64,000 bases of DNA from Gammaproteobacteria bacterium CG11_big_fil_rev_8_21_14_0_20_46_22 (lineage in GTDB: Bacteria; Pseudomonadota; Gammaproteobacteria; UBA12402), in the NCBI GenBank assembly GCA_002796245.1, contig PCWT01000016.1, positions 28,941 through 92,940 of the forward strand, read 5' to 3'. The number at the start of each line of letters is the position of its first letter. Within the stretch, counting starts at the first letter, position 1. A model generated the notes under the pieces. It was not told where the DNA came from. It did not search any database and worked only from the letters and a program-made list of their open reading frames with translations. Shown piece after piece: positions 1 to 8,593 of this stretch. Both the position numbers and the translations under genes were made by a program.

Positions 1-643
1 AATGCACCTTCATGGTGGAAGCCCTGAGCACAGGGAAAGACCCTAATGAGTGTTGAGGTAGCAGATTAATCGTATGGCAGTTGTCCTTACAAACGATTAA
101 GTCTCGACTATTGGCTTTGAGTATGTTTAATAAAGCCGCTTTTGAAAAATACAATGTCCAAGTGTTTTGGCATAAACCGAGATTGGCATCCAAACGTCGA
201 TTCAAGTAACACACTTTTAACGTTACAGAGTAAGGTGTTTTTTTACCATAAGAAAAAATTAATTTGGTCTCGTCTGCTTCCATGCCACGGATATAAGGAC
301 TGGGAATGTAATAGATAGAGGTGCCAACAATCGATTGATCTTTCAATGTGACTAGTTCGTCTAAAAAACGATAATATTGATCGTTCTGCGTATTATCGCC
401 GATTTGCAGATAATCTTGAAAAGCTTCTGAACTGGCAACAATCGAGAGTTTTTCCGATAAATACGTTTGGTAAATATTGACGATGGAATCGAGTTGGTTG
501 TGTACCAGTTCTTCTTTATTGAGTTTGAATTCAAAAAAGACCGCTGACCAAATAGCAAAAATAATGACGATAAAGACCAGCGTCGTGATGATGATATCTT
601 TGCTGAGCGAGGCGATGACGGAATTGAGGTTATACTTTGCCAT
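1..643 (-). CDS. Membrane sensor protein, N-terminal part, runs off the window
   Basis: An open frame of 214 codons reads from ATG at 643 to the window edge with no stop. It starts MAKYNLNSVI and has one hydrophobic segment at about residues 18-35 (DIIITTLVFIVIIFAIW). A presumably periplasmic region with DYLQIGD and YYIPSPYIRG follows. The start lies 8 bp after the stop of the periplasmic binding protein gene, so the two are in one operon. The layout fits a sensor histidine kinase or chemoreceptor-like signalling protein, but no catalytic domain is within the window. The sensor call is inferred from neighbours. Confidence 0.6.
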   Translation of the reverse strand, partial: MAKYNLNSVIASLSKDIIITTLVFIVIIFAIWSAVFFEFKLNKEELVHNQLDSIVNIYQTYLSEKLSIVASSEAFQDYLQIGDNTQNDQYYRFLDELVTLKDQSIVGTSIYYIPSPYIRGMEADETKLIFSYGKKTPYSVTLKVCYLNRRLDANLGLCQNTWTLYFSKAALLNILKANSRDLIVCKDNCHTINLLPQHSLGSFPVLRASTMKVH

Positions 644-651
644 TGATTTTA

Positions 652-1821
652 CTAATCCGCCTTATTCTGCTCAGAGACTTCAAATTTAATCTTATCCCAG
701 GTGGTGATGAGCGCATTAAAGGTGTTTTCATCGACGGATTTTATCCAGGGTAAGTTGGGTAAGTGTTGCATCCAGGTGGCAAAAATGGCTTTAAAATGTG
801 GGTCTATTGGTTGAGGGTTTTTATTCTTTGGATCAGTCAGTTTTCCGTAAGGCGAGAAGTAATCCGTTACGTTTTGTTCGTGCGTTAAAAACCATTCGCT
901 CGCCAATTTGTGGGCGACACACACGGTGCGAGGATTTTCATTTAAGGTCGCTATTAGATCGGTACTCACATACGATAAATTAGGATGAATGTAATATTTT
1001 AAAAGCCCAGGATTGTTTCGCAGCATGATCAGTGCATCCCCTGACCATATATAGGAAAAAGCAAAATTTTTCTTAGCAACAATGCGCTCGGGTGTATTGG
1101 TGATAATGAAGTTTGTGCCTTGATAAAGGCTTTTAAAAAAATGGGAGTCTAGTGGCGAAGCAGAGAATATTTCGTTGCCCGTCGGCGCATTGGCTTGCTT
1201 GCTCTGCGATAATGCCAATCGCAAGAAAAAGTCGGCTTCAATCGGGGCATTAATCATCGTGACATACTTGCCGGTTGCTTGAGCAAACATTTGTGAGATG
1301 GTGTCTTTAGGCAGGTTGGGAAGATTATCGGGGTTATATAGAAACCCTGTCATGGAATGAAGAAAGAACGCTACATTAGGGGCATAATGGCCTGCCAGAT
1401 AGTGTTGCTTAATAATGGGGTAATAATGATTGCTAAACGTACTGAGCGTGCCCTTGGGATTTGCAATATCATCGGCAATCACGTTATAGATGGCGTCTGA
1501 AAAAATAAGGATGTCAAAATGATCTTCTGTATTTCTCAGTGTGGCTAAAAAATCCTGATTGGACTTATATTCATAGTAAGCAATGTGAACACCACAGTCT
1601 TTCTCAATTGTTTGAATGTAAGGGTCAGTGGCACTAATGGTGCCTATCCACGTCAGTACCTTCACATCGGGTTGTCGCGTGGGGTTGATGGTTAAGTCAG
1701 CATGAGATGACGTTGGTTTTGCCATGACAGGTATTGACAGAACTAACGCTGTACCTACTATTATCACCCATGCGCTTAGCTTGCGTAATAAGGCAGGTTG
1801 TTTTTTAGTTTCTTGGCGCAT
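652..1821 (-). CDS. Periplasmic solute-binding protein (spermidine/putrescine PotD-like fold)
   Basis: The 389-residue product has a clear signal peptide (basic MRQETKKQ, hydrophobic stretch, VMA then KP). The mature part starts with KVLTWIG and has the FDILIFSD and FLYNPDNLP segments typical of type 2 extracellular solute-binding proteins of the polyamine class. ATG at 1821 is preferred because GAGGAG lies 4 bp before it; a frame-open start at 1869 would overlap the upstream gene by 65 bp. No ABC permease or ATPase is near. It sits between a hybrid membrane sensor and a second sensor, so it probably delivers ligand occupancy to a signalling system rather than to a transporter. Confidence 0.7.
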   Translation of the reverse strand: MRQETKKQPALLRKLSAWVIIVGTALVLSIPVMAKPTSSHADLTINPTRQPDVKVLTWIGTISATDPYIQTIEKDCGVHIAYYEYKSNQDFLATLRNTEDHFDILIFSDAIYNVIADDIANPKGTLSTFSNHYYPIIKQHYLAGHYAPNVAFFLHSMTGFLYNPDNLPNLPKDTISQMFAQATGKYVTMINAPIEADFFLRLALSQSKQANAPTGNEIFSASPLDSHFFKSLYQGTNFIITNTPERIVAKKNFAFSYIWSGDALIMLRNNPGLLKYYIHPNLSYVSTDLIATLNENPRTVCVAHKLASEWFLTHEQNVTDYFSPYGKLTDPKNKNPQPIDPHFKAIFATWMQHLPNLPWIKSVDENTFNALITTWDKIKFEVSEQNKAD

Positions 1822-3505
1822 GAGGCTCCTCATCATTCTTAAATGACAGTTTTTCTTTATCAATGACACCGAGAATATGCTTTCCTTTCTCGGGTAGTTT
1901 GGGGTCGCGTGTAATGAGATAAATATTCCTGAAGCCTTGGTTATACGCCCATTCTGCGAGCGCTGTGCCTGTTTCGCCGCGCGTTAAATGCCAATCGAAG
2001 TATAAAATAGCTGACTTATCTATTTTGGCTGCGGCCTCACGAAATTCCTGAGCGGATTGATAAATCACTAAATTAACCTTTAACTCTCTGGCTTCTCTCG
2101 CCCACACAATATTTAAACCTTCGTCATCATCAACGATAACAATCGGTTTATCTTTAATGATTGGTAGAGCTTCATCTTGTGTGTGCGGATAGGTGCGTTC
2201 TAGTAATTGATTGGTACGCGCGTTAATTTCCGCTGTAATGTTCATAATTTCTTTTTTTTCTGCTTCGGGTACGTTTGCCCCTTTTACAATGAGTCTCAGT
2301 GCTGCCACGGGGTCACGGATTTCATTGGCATAACTTAGCACCTCTGTTGAGATCGCTTTGTCTTTCACCGCCCAACCTTCTATAGCCTCTAATCCCTGTC
2401 GCAAACAATTATCGAGTTCGTTAAATTCTTTTATGCGTGAAATATGAGTCGGCATTTCATCTGGGATAAATTCATGATGCTTATGGTGCTCAATAATTAA
2501 TTTTGATACGTGTTTAAACGGCAATGAAAAGTAAGTGGAGATGAGGTTGCTAAAAAGTGTGCTTAATACCGCCAGCACAATTAACGATGCCGGAATATCA
2601 AAGCTTCTTTCGAGTTTTAAATTAGAGAACCCCAAGTTTAACAAGAAAAATACCGCCACTAAAATAAGGAGTACGACAAACTGCCAGTATGCACTTTGTG
2701 CTTTAATGCTGTTCCATGCGGTAGTGGCTCTAACAAACCGACAATGACCGCGTTCTTTGAATTCCAGTAGACCCAATACAAACATGATTAATCCTAGCAC
2801 CCACAAGGATTCAAACCAGTTAACCGGGAATAAATTGTTTTCCACCTCGGCGAAGCGAATAAAAAAGTCAGCCGCAATAATTAATAAAAAGCCCGATGTT
2901 AAAAACCCCAGCTCTCGATCTTCTGAGGCAAATAAAGCAATGCCTGCAAAAATAAACGCAATGATTTCAACTAGCGTATCGGCAAGGTTGAAAATACCTT
3001 CAACGGAACTGAAATGTACGCGCCAGCCTGGTAGGACAACAAAGGTAATAAAAATGATGAGGCTTGTAATGAGTAGAGGAATATAAGCACCGATCCCCAT
3101 GACTTTTCGGTTTTTGTGCTGAATCATAATCACGACGGTACACCAGGCAATGGCTTGCAAGATTAGAAAAACCAAGAATGGAATGTCAAACATGGCTTCA
3201 ACACTGGGTGAAAAGCGGTTGATGTCCATGATGTTAAGAATCAGGTTGTAGCTAAAATCAGAAACGAAGGCGAAAATAAACGACAAGAAAAAAATAATAA
3301 AGATGAGCTTATCTATTCGGCGTGCTTTTAAAAAGAGCCAAAAAGCAAAGATGGCACAGATTAAATCACCGCCTGCTTCACCAATGAGCGAGAGATAACC
3401 GGCAGCAGGCTGGAGAGCGCTGCTACTTCGACATACCATATAGAAAACAAAATAAAAAATCCAAATAACAAGGGCAATCAATAGTCGGTTGGGTGTCGTT
3501 TTCAT
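1805..3505 (-). CDS. Multi-spanning membrane protein with degenerate histidine-kinase segment and C-terminal receiver
   Basis: The 566-residue protein has an N-terminal block of about seven to eight hydrophobic helices (residues 1-250), a further pair near 270-325, a linker, a DHp-like helix and a C-terminal receiver domain (from about 450). The DHp-like motif reads ANEIRDPVAAL where kinases have HELRTPL, so the phospho-accepting histidine is absent. No HATPase domain follows. The receiver keeps its acidic pocket (IVDDDE), the phosphoacceptor in LYFDWHL and a late lysine (VIDKEK). It begins the minus-strand operon with the binding protein and the partial sensor. A phosphate sink or allosteric partner in a phosphorelay is inferred. 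Confidence 0.65.
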   Translation of the reverse strand: MKTTPNRLLIALVIWIFYFVFYMVCRSSSALQPAAGYLSLIGEAGGDLICAIFAFWLFLKARRIDKLIFIIFFLSFIFAFVSDFSYNLILNIMDINRFSPSVEAMFDIPFLVFLILQAIAWCTVVIMIQHKNRKVMGIGAYIPLLITSLIIFITFVVLPGWRVHFSSVEGIFNLADTLVEIIAFIFAGIALFASEDRELGFLTSGFLLIIAADFFIRFAEVENNLFPVNWFESLWVLGLIMFVLGLLEFKERGHCRFVRATTAWNSIKAQSAYWQFVVLLILVAVFFLLNLGFSNLKLERSFDIPASLIVLAVLSTLFSNLISTYFSLPFKHVSKLIIEHHKHHEFIPDEMPTHISRIKEFNELDNCLRQGLEAIEGWAVKDKAISTEVLSYANEIRDPVAALRLIVKGANVPEAEKKEIMNITAEINARTNQLLERTYPHTQDEALPIIKDKPIVIVDDDEGLNIVWAREARELKVNLVIYQSAQEFREAAAKIDKSAILYFDWHLTRGETGTALAEWAYNQGFRNIYLITRDPKLPEKGKHILGVIDKEKLSFKNDEEPHAPRN

Positions 3506-3744
3506 CCTGTTACCTATATCCTATTTATTCATCAACAACGCTACCGTTTGTTATTATGTCTTGTTGCTTGCTCGTGCTCAACTTGGTTACAATCAGAGCT
3601 GTTTCCATTTACTGATGGCGCTGGCATGGTGCTTTCAATAGATAGAATATTACCAATAACTGGCTGATTACGCTATTATATGGCTTGGATGGTTTATTAA
3701 TTGTACAGCTTTGCGCTTGATATTAAGAGGGAGAACGGATACTA

Positions 3745-4002
3745 ATGAATGAAAGCGAAGGGTCTTTAGAGCATAAGCTGAGAAATCGTGCCTTATCTAT
3801 CTTAAAGGCGATGGACTCTGCTCATAAGGACATCAAGCGGTTGCTCGATTTTGCTGAAGACTACTGCCCTGAGTCGTTGCCCTTAGAAGATATTCAATTT
3901 TTACGGCAAGTGCTTTTAACGAATGTGCCTAAAGATGCTGAAATCATCATGGAAGTTTGTGATAAACTGAAAGCTGTTGATAATCAGGAAGATGAAACTT
4001 GA
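3745..4002 (+). CDS. Small acidic protein upstream of a response regulator
   Basis: The 85-residue soluble protein is mostly predicted helix (start MNESEGSLEHKLRNRALSIL) and matches no family I recognise. It is divergent from the membrane hybrid gene and sits 16 bp before the response regulator, probably in one operon with it. GAGGGAG stands about 10 bp before ATG. A small histidine-phosphotransfer role is conceivable from size and context, but I see no clear HPt motif. Confidence 0.5.
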   Translation: MNESEGSLEHKLRNRALSILKAMDSAHKDIKRLLDFAEDYCPESLPLEDIQFLRQVLLTNVPKDAEIIMEVCDKLKAVDNQEDET

Positions 4003-4018
4003 AATTGGAAGGAAACCT

Positions 4019-4978
4019 ATGGCTGCTATTACCTGCTTAAGTCACCCTGTATCGGTTTTATTTGTTGACGATAACGAATCGTTTTTAGATACGGTGGCGC
4101 ATGATCTGCGCTCTCAAGGGAAGTTAATCATCTGTACAGAGCCACAGAAGGCGCTGGAAATACTCAAGCAATCAAACGAAACGATGAGTACCGTTGTGCA
4201 AAAGCTCGATCACTCTGATCGTGCCGAGTATCCAGTTGATTTTCGCTTAAGCCAACTGCTCCAAACTCTGTATAATCCAAACCGAAATCAGTTTATTGCT
4301 GTTGCGGTCATTGATTACGACATGCCTGGTATGAACGGTGTTGAACTGGCTGAGCAACTGACTGATTCACCTGTTGGCAAAATCATTCTCACCATGAAAG
4401 GGGATGAGAAACTTGCGATGCAAACGTTTAATAAGCATTTAATCGATCAGTTTCTTTTTAAAACTGCTGATAATGCGATGTACAAAGAGCTTGTGCCTGC
4501 GATTGAGCACTTGAAACTGCGTTACTTTGATCGTTTATCACAGGGTATTGTCAGTGCTTTAGGTGAATCATTTAAAAACCTGATGAAATCAACCAGCTTT
4601 CAAAAAGTGTTTGCTCAAGCTTATCAAGAAGCAAATGCGATTGAGTATTATCTTGTTGATCAATACGGTAGCTTTCTTTTCTTAGATAAAGCAGCAAAGC
4701 CTACTTGGTTAATTATTCGTAATGAGGCGACCATGCAAGAGCAAATTGGTATTTTAGAAGATATGGATATGCCAAGTGAAACGGTTGGACAACTGACTAA
4801 TCGGCAAAAGTTATTATTTATGCCTACCGATGAAGACATTAGGCAAGCGTCTAGCACATTGTCTGAGTATTTATTTGGCGCAAATAAATTGTGTGACGGT
4901 TATTACTACAGTGTTACTCAAGGGAAAATTACTCGGCTGGTTGATTGGGATAAACTAACGACCTGCCAGATAGATTGA
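4019..4978 (+). CDS. Response regulator with insertion-bearing receiver and unknown output domain
   Basis: The 319-residue product has a receiver domain in residues 10-170: VLFVDDNESF supplies the acidic pair and VIDYDMPGMNG the phosphoacceptor aspartate. Between beta2 and beta3 lies an insertion of about 45 residues, longer than in ordinary receivers. The C-terminal 170 residues match no DNA-binding family I know; they contain EYYLVDQYGSFLF, which may be a small sensor-like fold. ATG at 4019 has GGAAGGA upstream. It ends 1 bp before the convergent repressor gene. It is the likely output of the signalling cluster at 1-3.5 kb. Confidence 0.65.
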   Translation: MAAITCLSHPVSVLFVDDNESFLDTVAHDLRSQGKLIICTEPQKALEILKQSNETMSTVVQKLDHSDRAEYPVDFRLSQLLQTLYNPNRNQFIAVAVIDYDMPGMNGVELAEQLTDSPVGKIILTMKGDEKLAMQTFNKHLIDQFLFKTADNAMYKELVPAIEHLKLRYFDRLSQGIVSALGESFKNLMKSTSFQKVFAQAYQEANAIEYYLVDQYGSFLFLDKAAKPTWLIIRNEATMQEQIGILEDMDMPSETVGQLTNRQKLLFMPTDEDIRQASSTLSEYLFGANKLCDGYYYSVTQGKITRLVDWDKLTTCQID

Positions 4979-4979
4979 T

Positions 4980-5660
4980 CTAGGGGCGGCGCGACCAAAT
5001 AATCGGCGCGGCTTTTTTCACAGAAACTCGTTCGACGATTTTCTCAGGTGAGCTAAGGCTTAAGCTCGATAAGTTGTATTTGCTGGGTTCATCACTATAA
5101 CGCAATACTTTTATATAATAGTTATCTTGATCATCTATGATTATGCAAGGTTGTTCTACAGCTTCGCGTAAGTTTTCTATAACCTTGCCGCCGACAAAAT
5201 CACCCGCATGGAATTGAGGTAACATGCTATCATCTTCAACAATGGCTACAAGCTTTTCTATTTTTGAATTTGCGCTTACCTTATGGAAAGTGATAGCTTC
5301 CTCGGTAAGCTTATCGTAAAGCTGCTCGTCTGGCTCAACAAAGCCCTCATACCGATAAGTGGGTGGATGCCCAATACCATACAATAACCAATTTGCAGAG
5401 CAGTAGATGTTAAGCTGGTCTGCATATCTCACCAATTTTGCAGCGCCGCCTTTGCTAAGGCCGTTGAGAAACCCTGCCTCCCATTGGCGTACAGTTTCAG
5501 GTCTAAGCTCGGTTGATTCTTTGCAGAAATCGGGTCGGCTTTCAAAGCCTGCAATGTTGATTCGCAAAAAAGCAATACGCCGTCCGCGCTCTTCTTTGTC
5601 GAAGAGGCTGTCCCCAAGGGTAAGTCTCGTTGACTTGTAAGGCACGGTTGCAAGAATCAT
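4980..5660 (-). CDS. LexA/CI-type repressor (HTH plus S24-like domain)
   Basis: The 226-residue product starts MILATVPYKS. An N-terminal helix-turn-helix (GRRIAFLRINIAGF ... RPETVRQWEAG) is followed by a C-terminal S24 fold with EDDSMLPQFHAGDFVGG, which is the SxMxPxxxxGD signature of LexA/CI proteins. YYIKVLRY holds the usual lysine position of that domain. It could control an integrated element by SOS-linked cleavage or act only as a dimerising repressor. It is less like the repressors at 8.6 and 11.9 kb than they are like each other. An inverted repeat at 5813-5838 is a plausible operator between it and the fragment at 5890. Confidence 0.7.
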   Translation of the reverse strand: MILATVPYKSTRLTLGDSLFDKEERGRRIAFLRINIAGFESRPDFCKESTELRPETVRQWEAGFLNGLSKGGAAKLVRYADQLNIYCSANWLLYGIGHPPTYRYEGFVEPDEQLYDKLTEEAITFHKVSANSKIEKLVAIVEDDSMLPQFHAGDFVGGKVIENLREAVEQPCIIIDDQDNYYIKVLRYSDEPSKYNLSSLSLSSPEKIVERVSVKKAAPIIWSRRP

Positions 5661-5812
5661 ATTGAGTTTCCCATATCTGCTAAATTTAATATAACACGAA
5701 ATTCGTTGATTTTCATATAATAAAACAAAGGTCAATAATAGCATAATATATTTAATAATCAATAAGTTAATCTAAATATATGACTATATCGAATTATTTT
5801 TCAACGGAAATC

Positions 5813-5838
5813 GGTGAAAAACTATTGAAATTATCACC
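5813..5838. promoter_or_regulatory. Inverted repeat GGTGA-N16-TCACC, candidate repressor operator
   Basis: GGTGA at 5813-5817 and TCACC at 5834-5838 form an inverted repeat in the AT-rich gap between the S24 repressor and the ICE-gene fragment. The spacing would put both arms on about the same helix face. Function is inferred from position only. Confidence 0.3.
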
Positions 5839-5889
5839 AAATTGCGCTATAAATATACATATAGAGAAACGGTATGAAAGGTGAATAAG

Positions 5890-6141
5890 ATGAATACCTA
5901 CACCAAACAACTCAAAGAACAAAGCCCACACATGGCCAGTGACGCTTTACAGTTATTCGCCGGATTGTGGTTTTGGTTTGCAAGCTTATTTGTCATAGCA
6001 CCCGTGTTAGATGCTCATCCTGAATGGATACAGTCAGGCCACACACAAGCGACTTTTTTAGTACAGGGAACATCACAAACCAGTTTAAAAGATGAACCAA
6101 GGCTCAAAGCACAAGGCTTGAAATTTGGGCTACGAAGCTAA
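5890..6141 (+). pseudogene. Truncated paralogue of the TIGR03759 (PFL_4693-type) ICE protein
   Basis: The 83-residue reading frame resembles the N terminus of the protein encoded at 27558-28382: DALQLFAGLWFWFASL matches NALQLFSGFLFWFLSF, then a secretion-type segment, and later SLKDEPRLKAQGLK against SLKDRAKMWGL. It then ends, where the full protein goes on for about 190 more residues. It lies 22 kb from the transfer operon among cargo genes. I read it as the relic of an earlier or rearranged ICE copy. An intact signal-peptide start (GGTG before ATG) means a short product is still possible. Confidence 0.6.
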
Positions 6142-6299
6142 AAAGATAGATAGAATTTGGGCGCTGCAAGGTTGCAGCATTGAGTAACCAGAAAAGAGGA
6201 GGAAAATAACAAGTAGAAGAAGCCATTTGTTGCAAGGTATTGTTAGCAACGGTAACAGGTCAGCAAGTGGTTTACATGATCTTTGATAATGACGATGAC

Positions 6300-6333
6300 A
6301 CGGCGAGTAATGGATGCTCGTCGTTGTTTTTTT
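6300..6333 (+). terminator. Intrinsic terminator after the ICE-gene fragment
   Basis: ACGGCGAG (6300-6307) pairs with CTCGTCGT (6317-6324) around a 9-nt loop, followed by a T-rich tract to 6333. It would end plus-strand transcription before the convergent nitrilase gene. Confidence 0.5.
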
Positions 6334-6348
6334 GAGTATCGAATATTT

Positions 6349-7224
6349 TTATAGACCAAATGTAGTAGGCCCTGAGTGTTTAGCTCCCATTGTTTCACTA
6401 CGGCGACTGGCAGCTTCTCGATGAGCAGCAACAGGCACACGCTTTCTAATTTCAGACAAAGCAACCAAGTTGATCTCGCTATAAATAACAGCATTTCCAG
6501 ATGCGGGCGCTTCTTCCTGGATTACTCCCCAAGGATCGACAATCATACTATGCCCATAAGTTTTTCTGCCACCGCTATGTTCACCGCCTTGGCAAGCGCC
6601 AACCACATAACAGAATGTATCAACAGCGCGAGCGCGGGTAAGTAGCGCCCAATGAGCCTCGCCTGTTTTAACAGTAAAAGCAGATGGAACTGCGATTATT
6701 TCAGCACCAGCTTTTTGAAGCGCAATAAATTGCTCTGGGAAGCGTAGATCATAACAAACAGTTAAGCCAAGCTTACCCACAGGGGTGTCAACCACGACAA
6801 CATGTTCACTTCCCGGTTCGGTTGTATCAGATTCGCGATAGCTTTCTGTTTCTGACACAACAACATCAAACAAATGCACTTTATCGTATCGAGCTACAAT
6901 ATTGCCAGCCGCATTAAAAACGATGCTTGCTGCTCTTACACGACTATCATCCGCTTCACAACTAATAGGAATAGTGCCGCCAACAATCCATACGCTATGG
7001 TTTCTAGCTTGCTCAGCTAAAAATGTTTGTATGTGGCCACTATGATAAGGTTCTTTTAGCGCTACTTTATCAGTGGCGCTAGCACCCATAATGGCAAACA
7101 TTTCAGGCAAAACAATCAGTTTTGCACCATGTTCTGCTGCCTCTGCAATGAGCATTTTTGCGGTTGCTAAATTATCACTTACATTGTGAGATGAACACAT
7201 TTGTATAGCTGCGATTCGAGTCAT
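6349..7224 (-). CDS. Nitrilase-superfamily C-N hydrolase (Nit1/omega-amidase-like)
   Basis: The 291-residue enzyme is full length for the family and keeps the Glu-Lys-Cys triad: Glu in LPEMFA, Lys in YDKVHLFD and Cys in VCYDLRFPE. SVWIVGGTIP and RARAVDT further support a Nit/omega-amidase-type amidase that hydrolyses a small amide. Its ATG overlaps the stop of the VUT transporter gene by 4 bp, so the two are translationally coupled and last in the operon 9241-6349. The substrate is unknown. Pairing with a YhhQ-type transporter suggests processing of an imported nitrogen compound, but that is inference. Confidence 0.85.
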   Translation of the reverse strand: MTRIAAIQMCSSHNVSDNLATAKMLIAEAAEHGAKLIVLPEMFAIMGASATDKVALKEPYHSGHIQTFLAEQARNHSVWIVGGTIPISCEADDSRVRAASIVFNAAGNIVARYDKVHLFDVVVSETESYRESDTTEPGSEHVVVVDTPVGKLGLTVCYDLRFPEQFIALQKAGAEIIAVPSAFTVKTGEAHWALLTRARAVDTFCYVVGACQGGEHSGGRKTYGHSMIVDPWGVIQEEAPASGNAVIYSEINLVALSEIRKRVPVAAHREAASRRSETMGAKHSGPTTFGL

Positions 7225-7979
7225 TTTTTTCCACCTTTCGGATTTCGCTTTCTCCTTGTAGAGAAAGGGTTATAGTCAACATCATCGTCATAAGCATCGA
7301 TACCTTCAGCCTGTTTGAGCCAGCCGCACACTACAACGTTTACAGGTGTAAGGATGGCTTCAAATACTATCTTATAAACATAAGAGAATAAAATGAACGG
7401 TAAAATTTCTGTTGTAAAGTGTAAATGACCAAACCAAGCAACTGTTGTGCCAGCAAGTTGTAATACCAGCTCACCGATAATCGTTGCCCCAATGAATCTG
7501 AACGGTAAATACCGGCCTTTTAACTTCTTTTTTAATGTCGATAAAATATAATCATTGACTAAATTTCCCGTAAATATAGCAGCTAACAAAGCTAGCAAAT
7601 GTCGAGGCAATGTATTGAATACAGTATTATATGAGCGGTCAATGCTGACAATGTTATGAGGCTCTGGGAATAACGTTGTTAGTTTCAAATACGCTATATA
7701 AGCCACGAGGATGATCATTGTGATTTGAACTAAATATCGGCTTTGTGCGTAACCGTAAACTTCTGTCGTTATATCCTGAATAAAGAATGAAAGTGGAATT
7801 GTCCAAGTGCCTGCTGTAAGCAATATTGTAAAATTTGTCATTGGGATGTGTAGTGGAAGAAGTCTGGCAGAAACCGTCAATGAAGTCATCATGCCTGCAA
7901 TGTAGATCATACTAAGGATTGGAAAGTATTTTAAGTTTTGGTTGTCTGTACTGACTTCTCTAAGTAAGCGCTGTTCCAT
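7221..7979 (-). CDS. VUT/YhhQ-family membrane transporter (queuosine-precursor type)
   Basis: The 252-residue protein has six to seven membrane helices and the family signature PLSFFIQDITTEVYGY, followed by a conserved ATIIGELV segment. The YhhQ/VUT family imports 7-deazaguanine precursors of queuosine in several bacteria. The C terminus is extended with DAYDDDVDYNPF, which recurs as DVYDYDTNYNPM in the paralogue at 10.6 kb and so marks a subfamily. Its start overlaps the preceding gene by 20 bp, and its stop overlaps the nitrilase start. Family assignment is firm; substrate is inferred. Confidence 0.8.
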   Translation of the reverse strand: MEQRLLREVSTDNQNLKYFPILSMIYIAGMMTSLTVSARLLPLHIPMTNFTILLTAGTWTIPLSFFIQDITTEVYGYAQSRYLVQITMIILVAYIAYLKLTTLFPEPHNIVSIDRSYNTVFNTLPRHLLALLAAIFTGNLVNDYILSTLKKKLKGRYLPFRFIGATIIGELVLQLAGTTVAWFGHLHFTTEILPFILFSYVYKIVFEAILTPVNVVVCGWLKQAEGIDAYDDDVDYNPFSTRRKRNPKGGKK

Positions 7980-8547
7980 GTGGTCTGCTCATCGTGTTGT
8001 GCCGAACAAAAGTTTCGCTTGCACCATAACCAGCAGCCATTGCTTGGAAAGTATCAAGTGCATATAGCAATGCAGGATTTTGAGAAAGCTCTATTGTAGG
8101 AATTTTAATTTCTTGGCCTAAATTAACTGCATTTAAGACTGTAATTTCATTGCCGTTTTCATCTTCATAAGTTCTGTCAATTCGCAATATGGGTTTTGAT
8201 TTTATAAAACAGTTGTGGCTTTTTACACGACGCATTTTCATTCGGCTATTGCAAGACTTATCCACTATATTATTTCGCTCGTTATTAGCTAGCAAGCCAA
8301 TGATAAATGTGTCAACAGGATGAAGCTGCTCTAGGTAGTGTCTATCTTTAACGAGCTGCTTAAGCGGAAAAGTCTCGGCAATTCTTTTGTTTCTTAGAAT
8401 TAATACAGCCATGACACATTGTTTTTTAGAGTCATAGTAATAACCATCGAGCTTTAAATAATATTCCCAATAACCATCGGATGATTTACTAAATCGTCCA
8501 TAAGTATTTTTTATATCGCCAGCAACCTTTAAAAGTCCTTTAAACAT
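7960..8547 (-). CDS. Unknown domain protein, free-standing form of the N-terminal domain fused to the VUT paralogue at 10.6 kb
   Basis: The 195-residue soluble protein matches no known family. It aligns by eye with residues 1-200 of the fusion protein at 10626-11900: QLHPVDTFIIGLL matches ELHPVDASRVAFL, IPTIELSQNPALLYAL matches IPAIELLQNHNLLYGL, and ALDTFQAMAAGYGASETF matches GLGTKRALQVGYAAGEDF. ATG at 8547 is chosen over a TTG at 8556. It lies downstream of an S24 repressor and overlaps the transporter gene by 20 bp. The Rosetta-stone fusion implies a direct role with the transporter. Confidence 0.7.
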   Translation of the reverse strand: MFKGLLKVAGDIKNTYGRFSKSSDGYWEYYLKLDGYYYDSKKQCVMAVLILRNKRIAETFPLKQLVKDRHYLEQLHPVDTFIIGLLANNERNNIVDKSCNSRMKMRRVKSHNCFIKSKPILRIDRTYEDENGNEITVLNAVNLGQEIKIPTIELSQNPALLYALDTFQAMAAGYGASETFVRHNTMSRPHGTALT

Positions 8548-8593
8548 AAGCTGCAAACTCCATGAGCTTAATTTGAGCTATATTCTACCAGAT

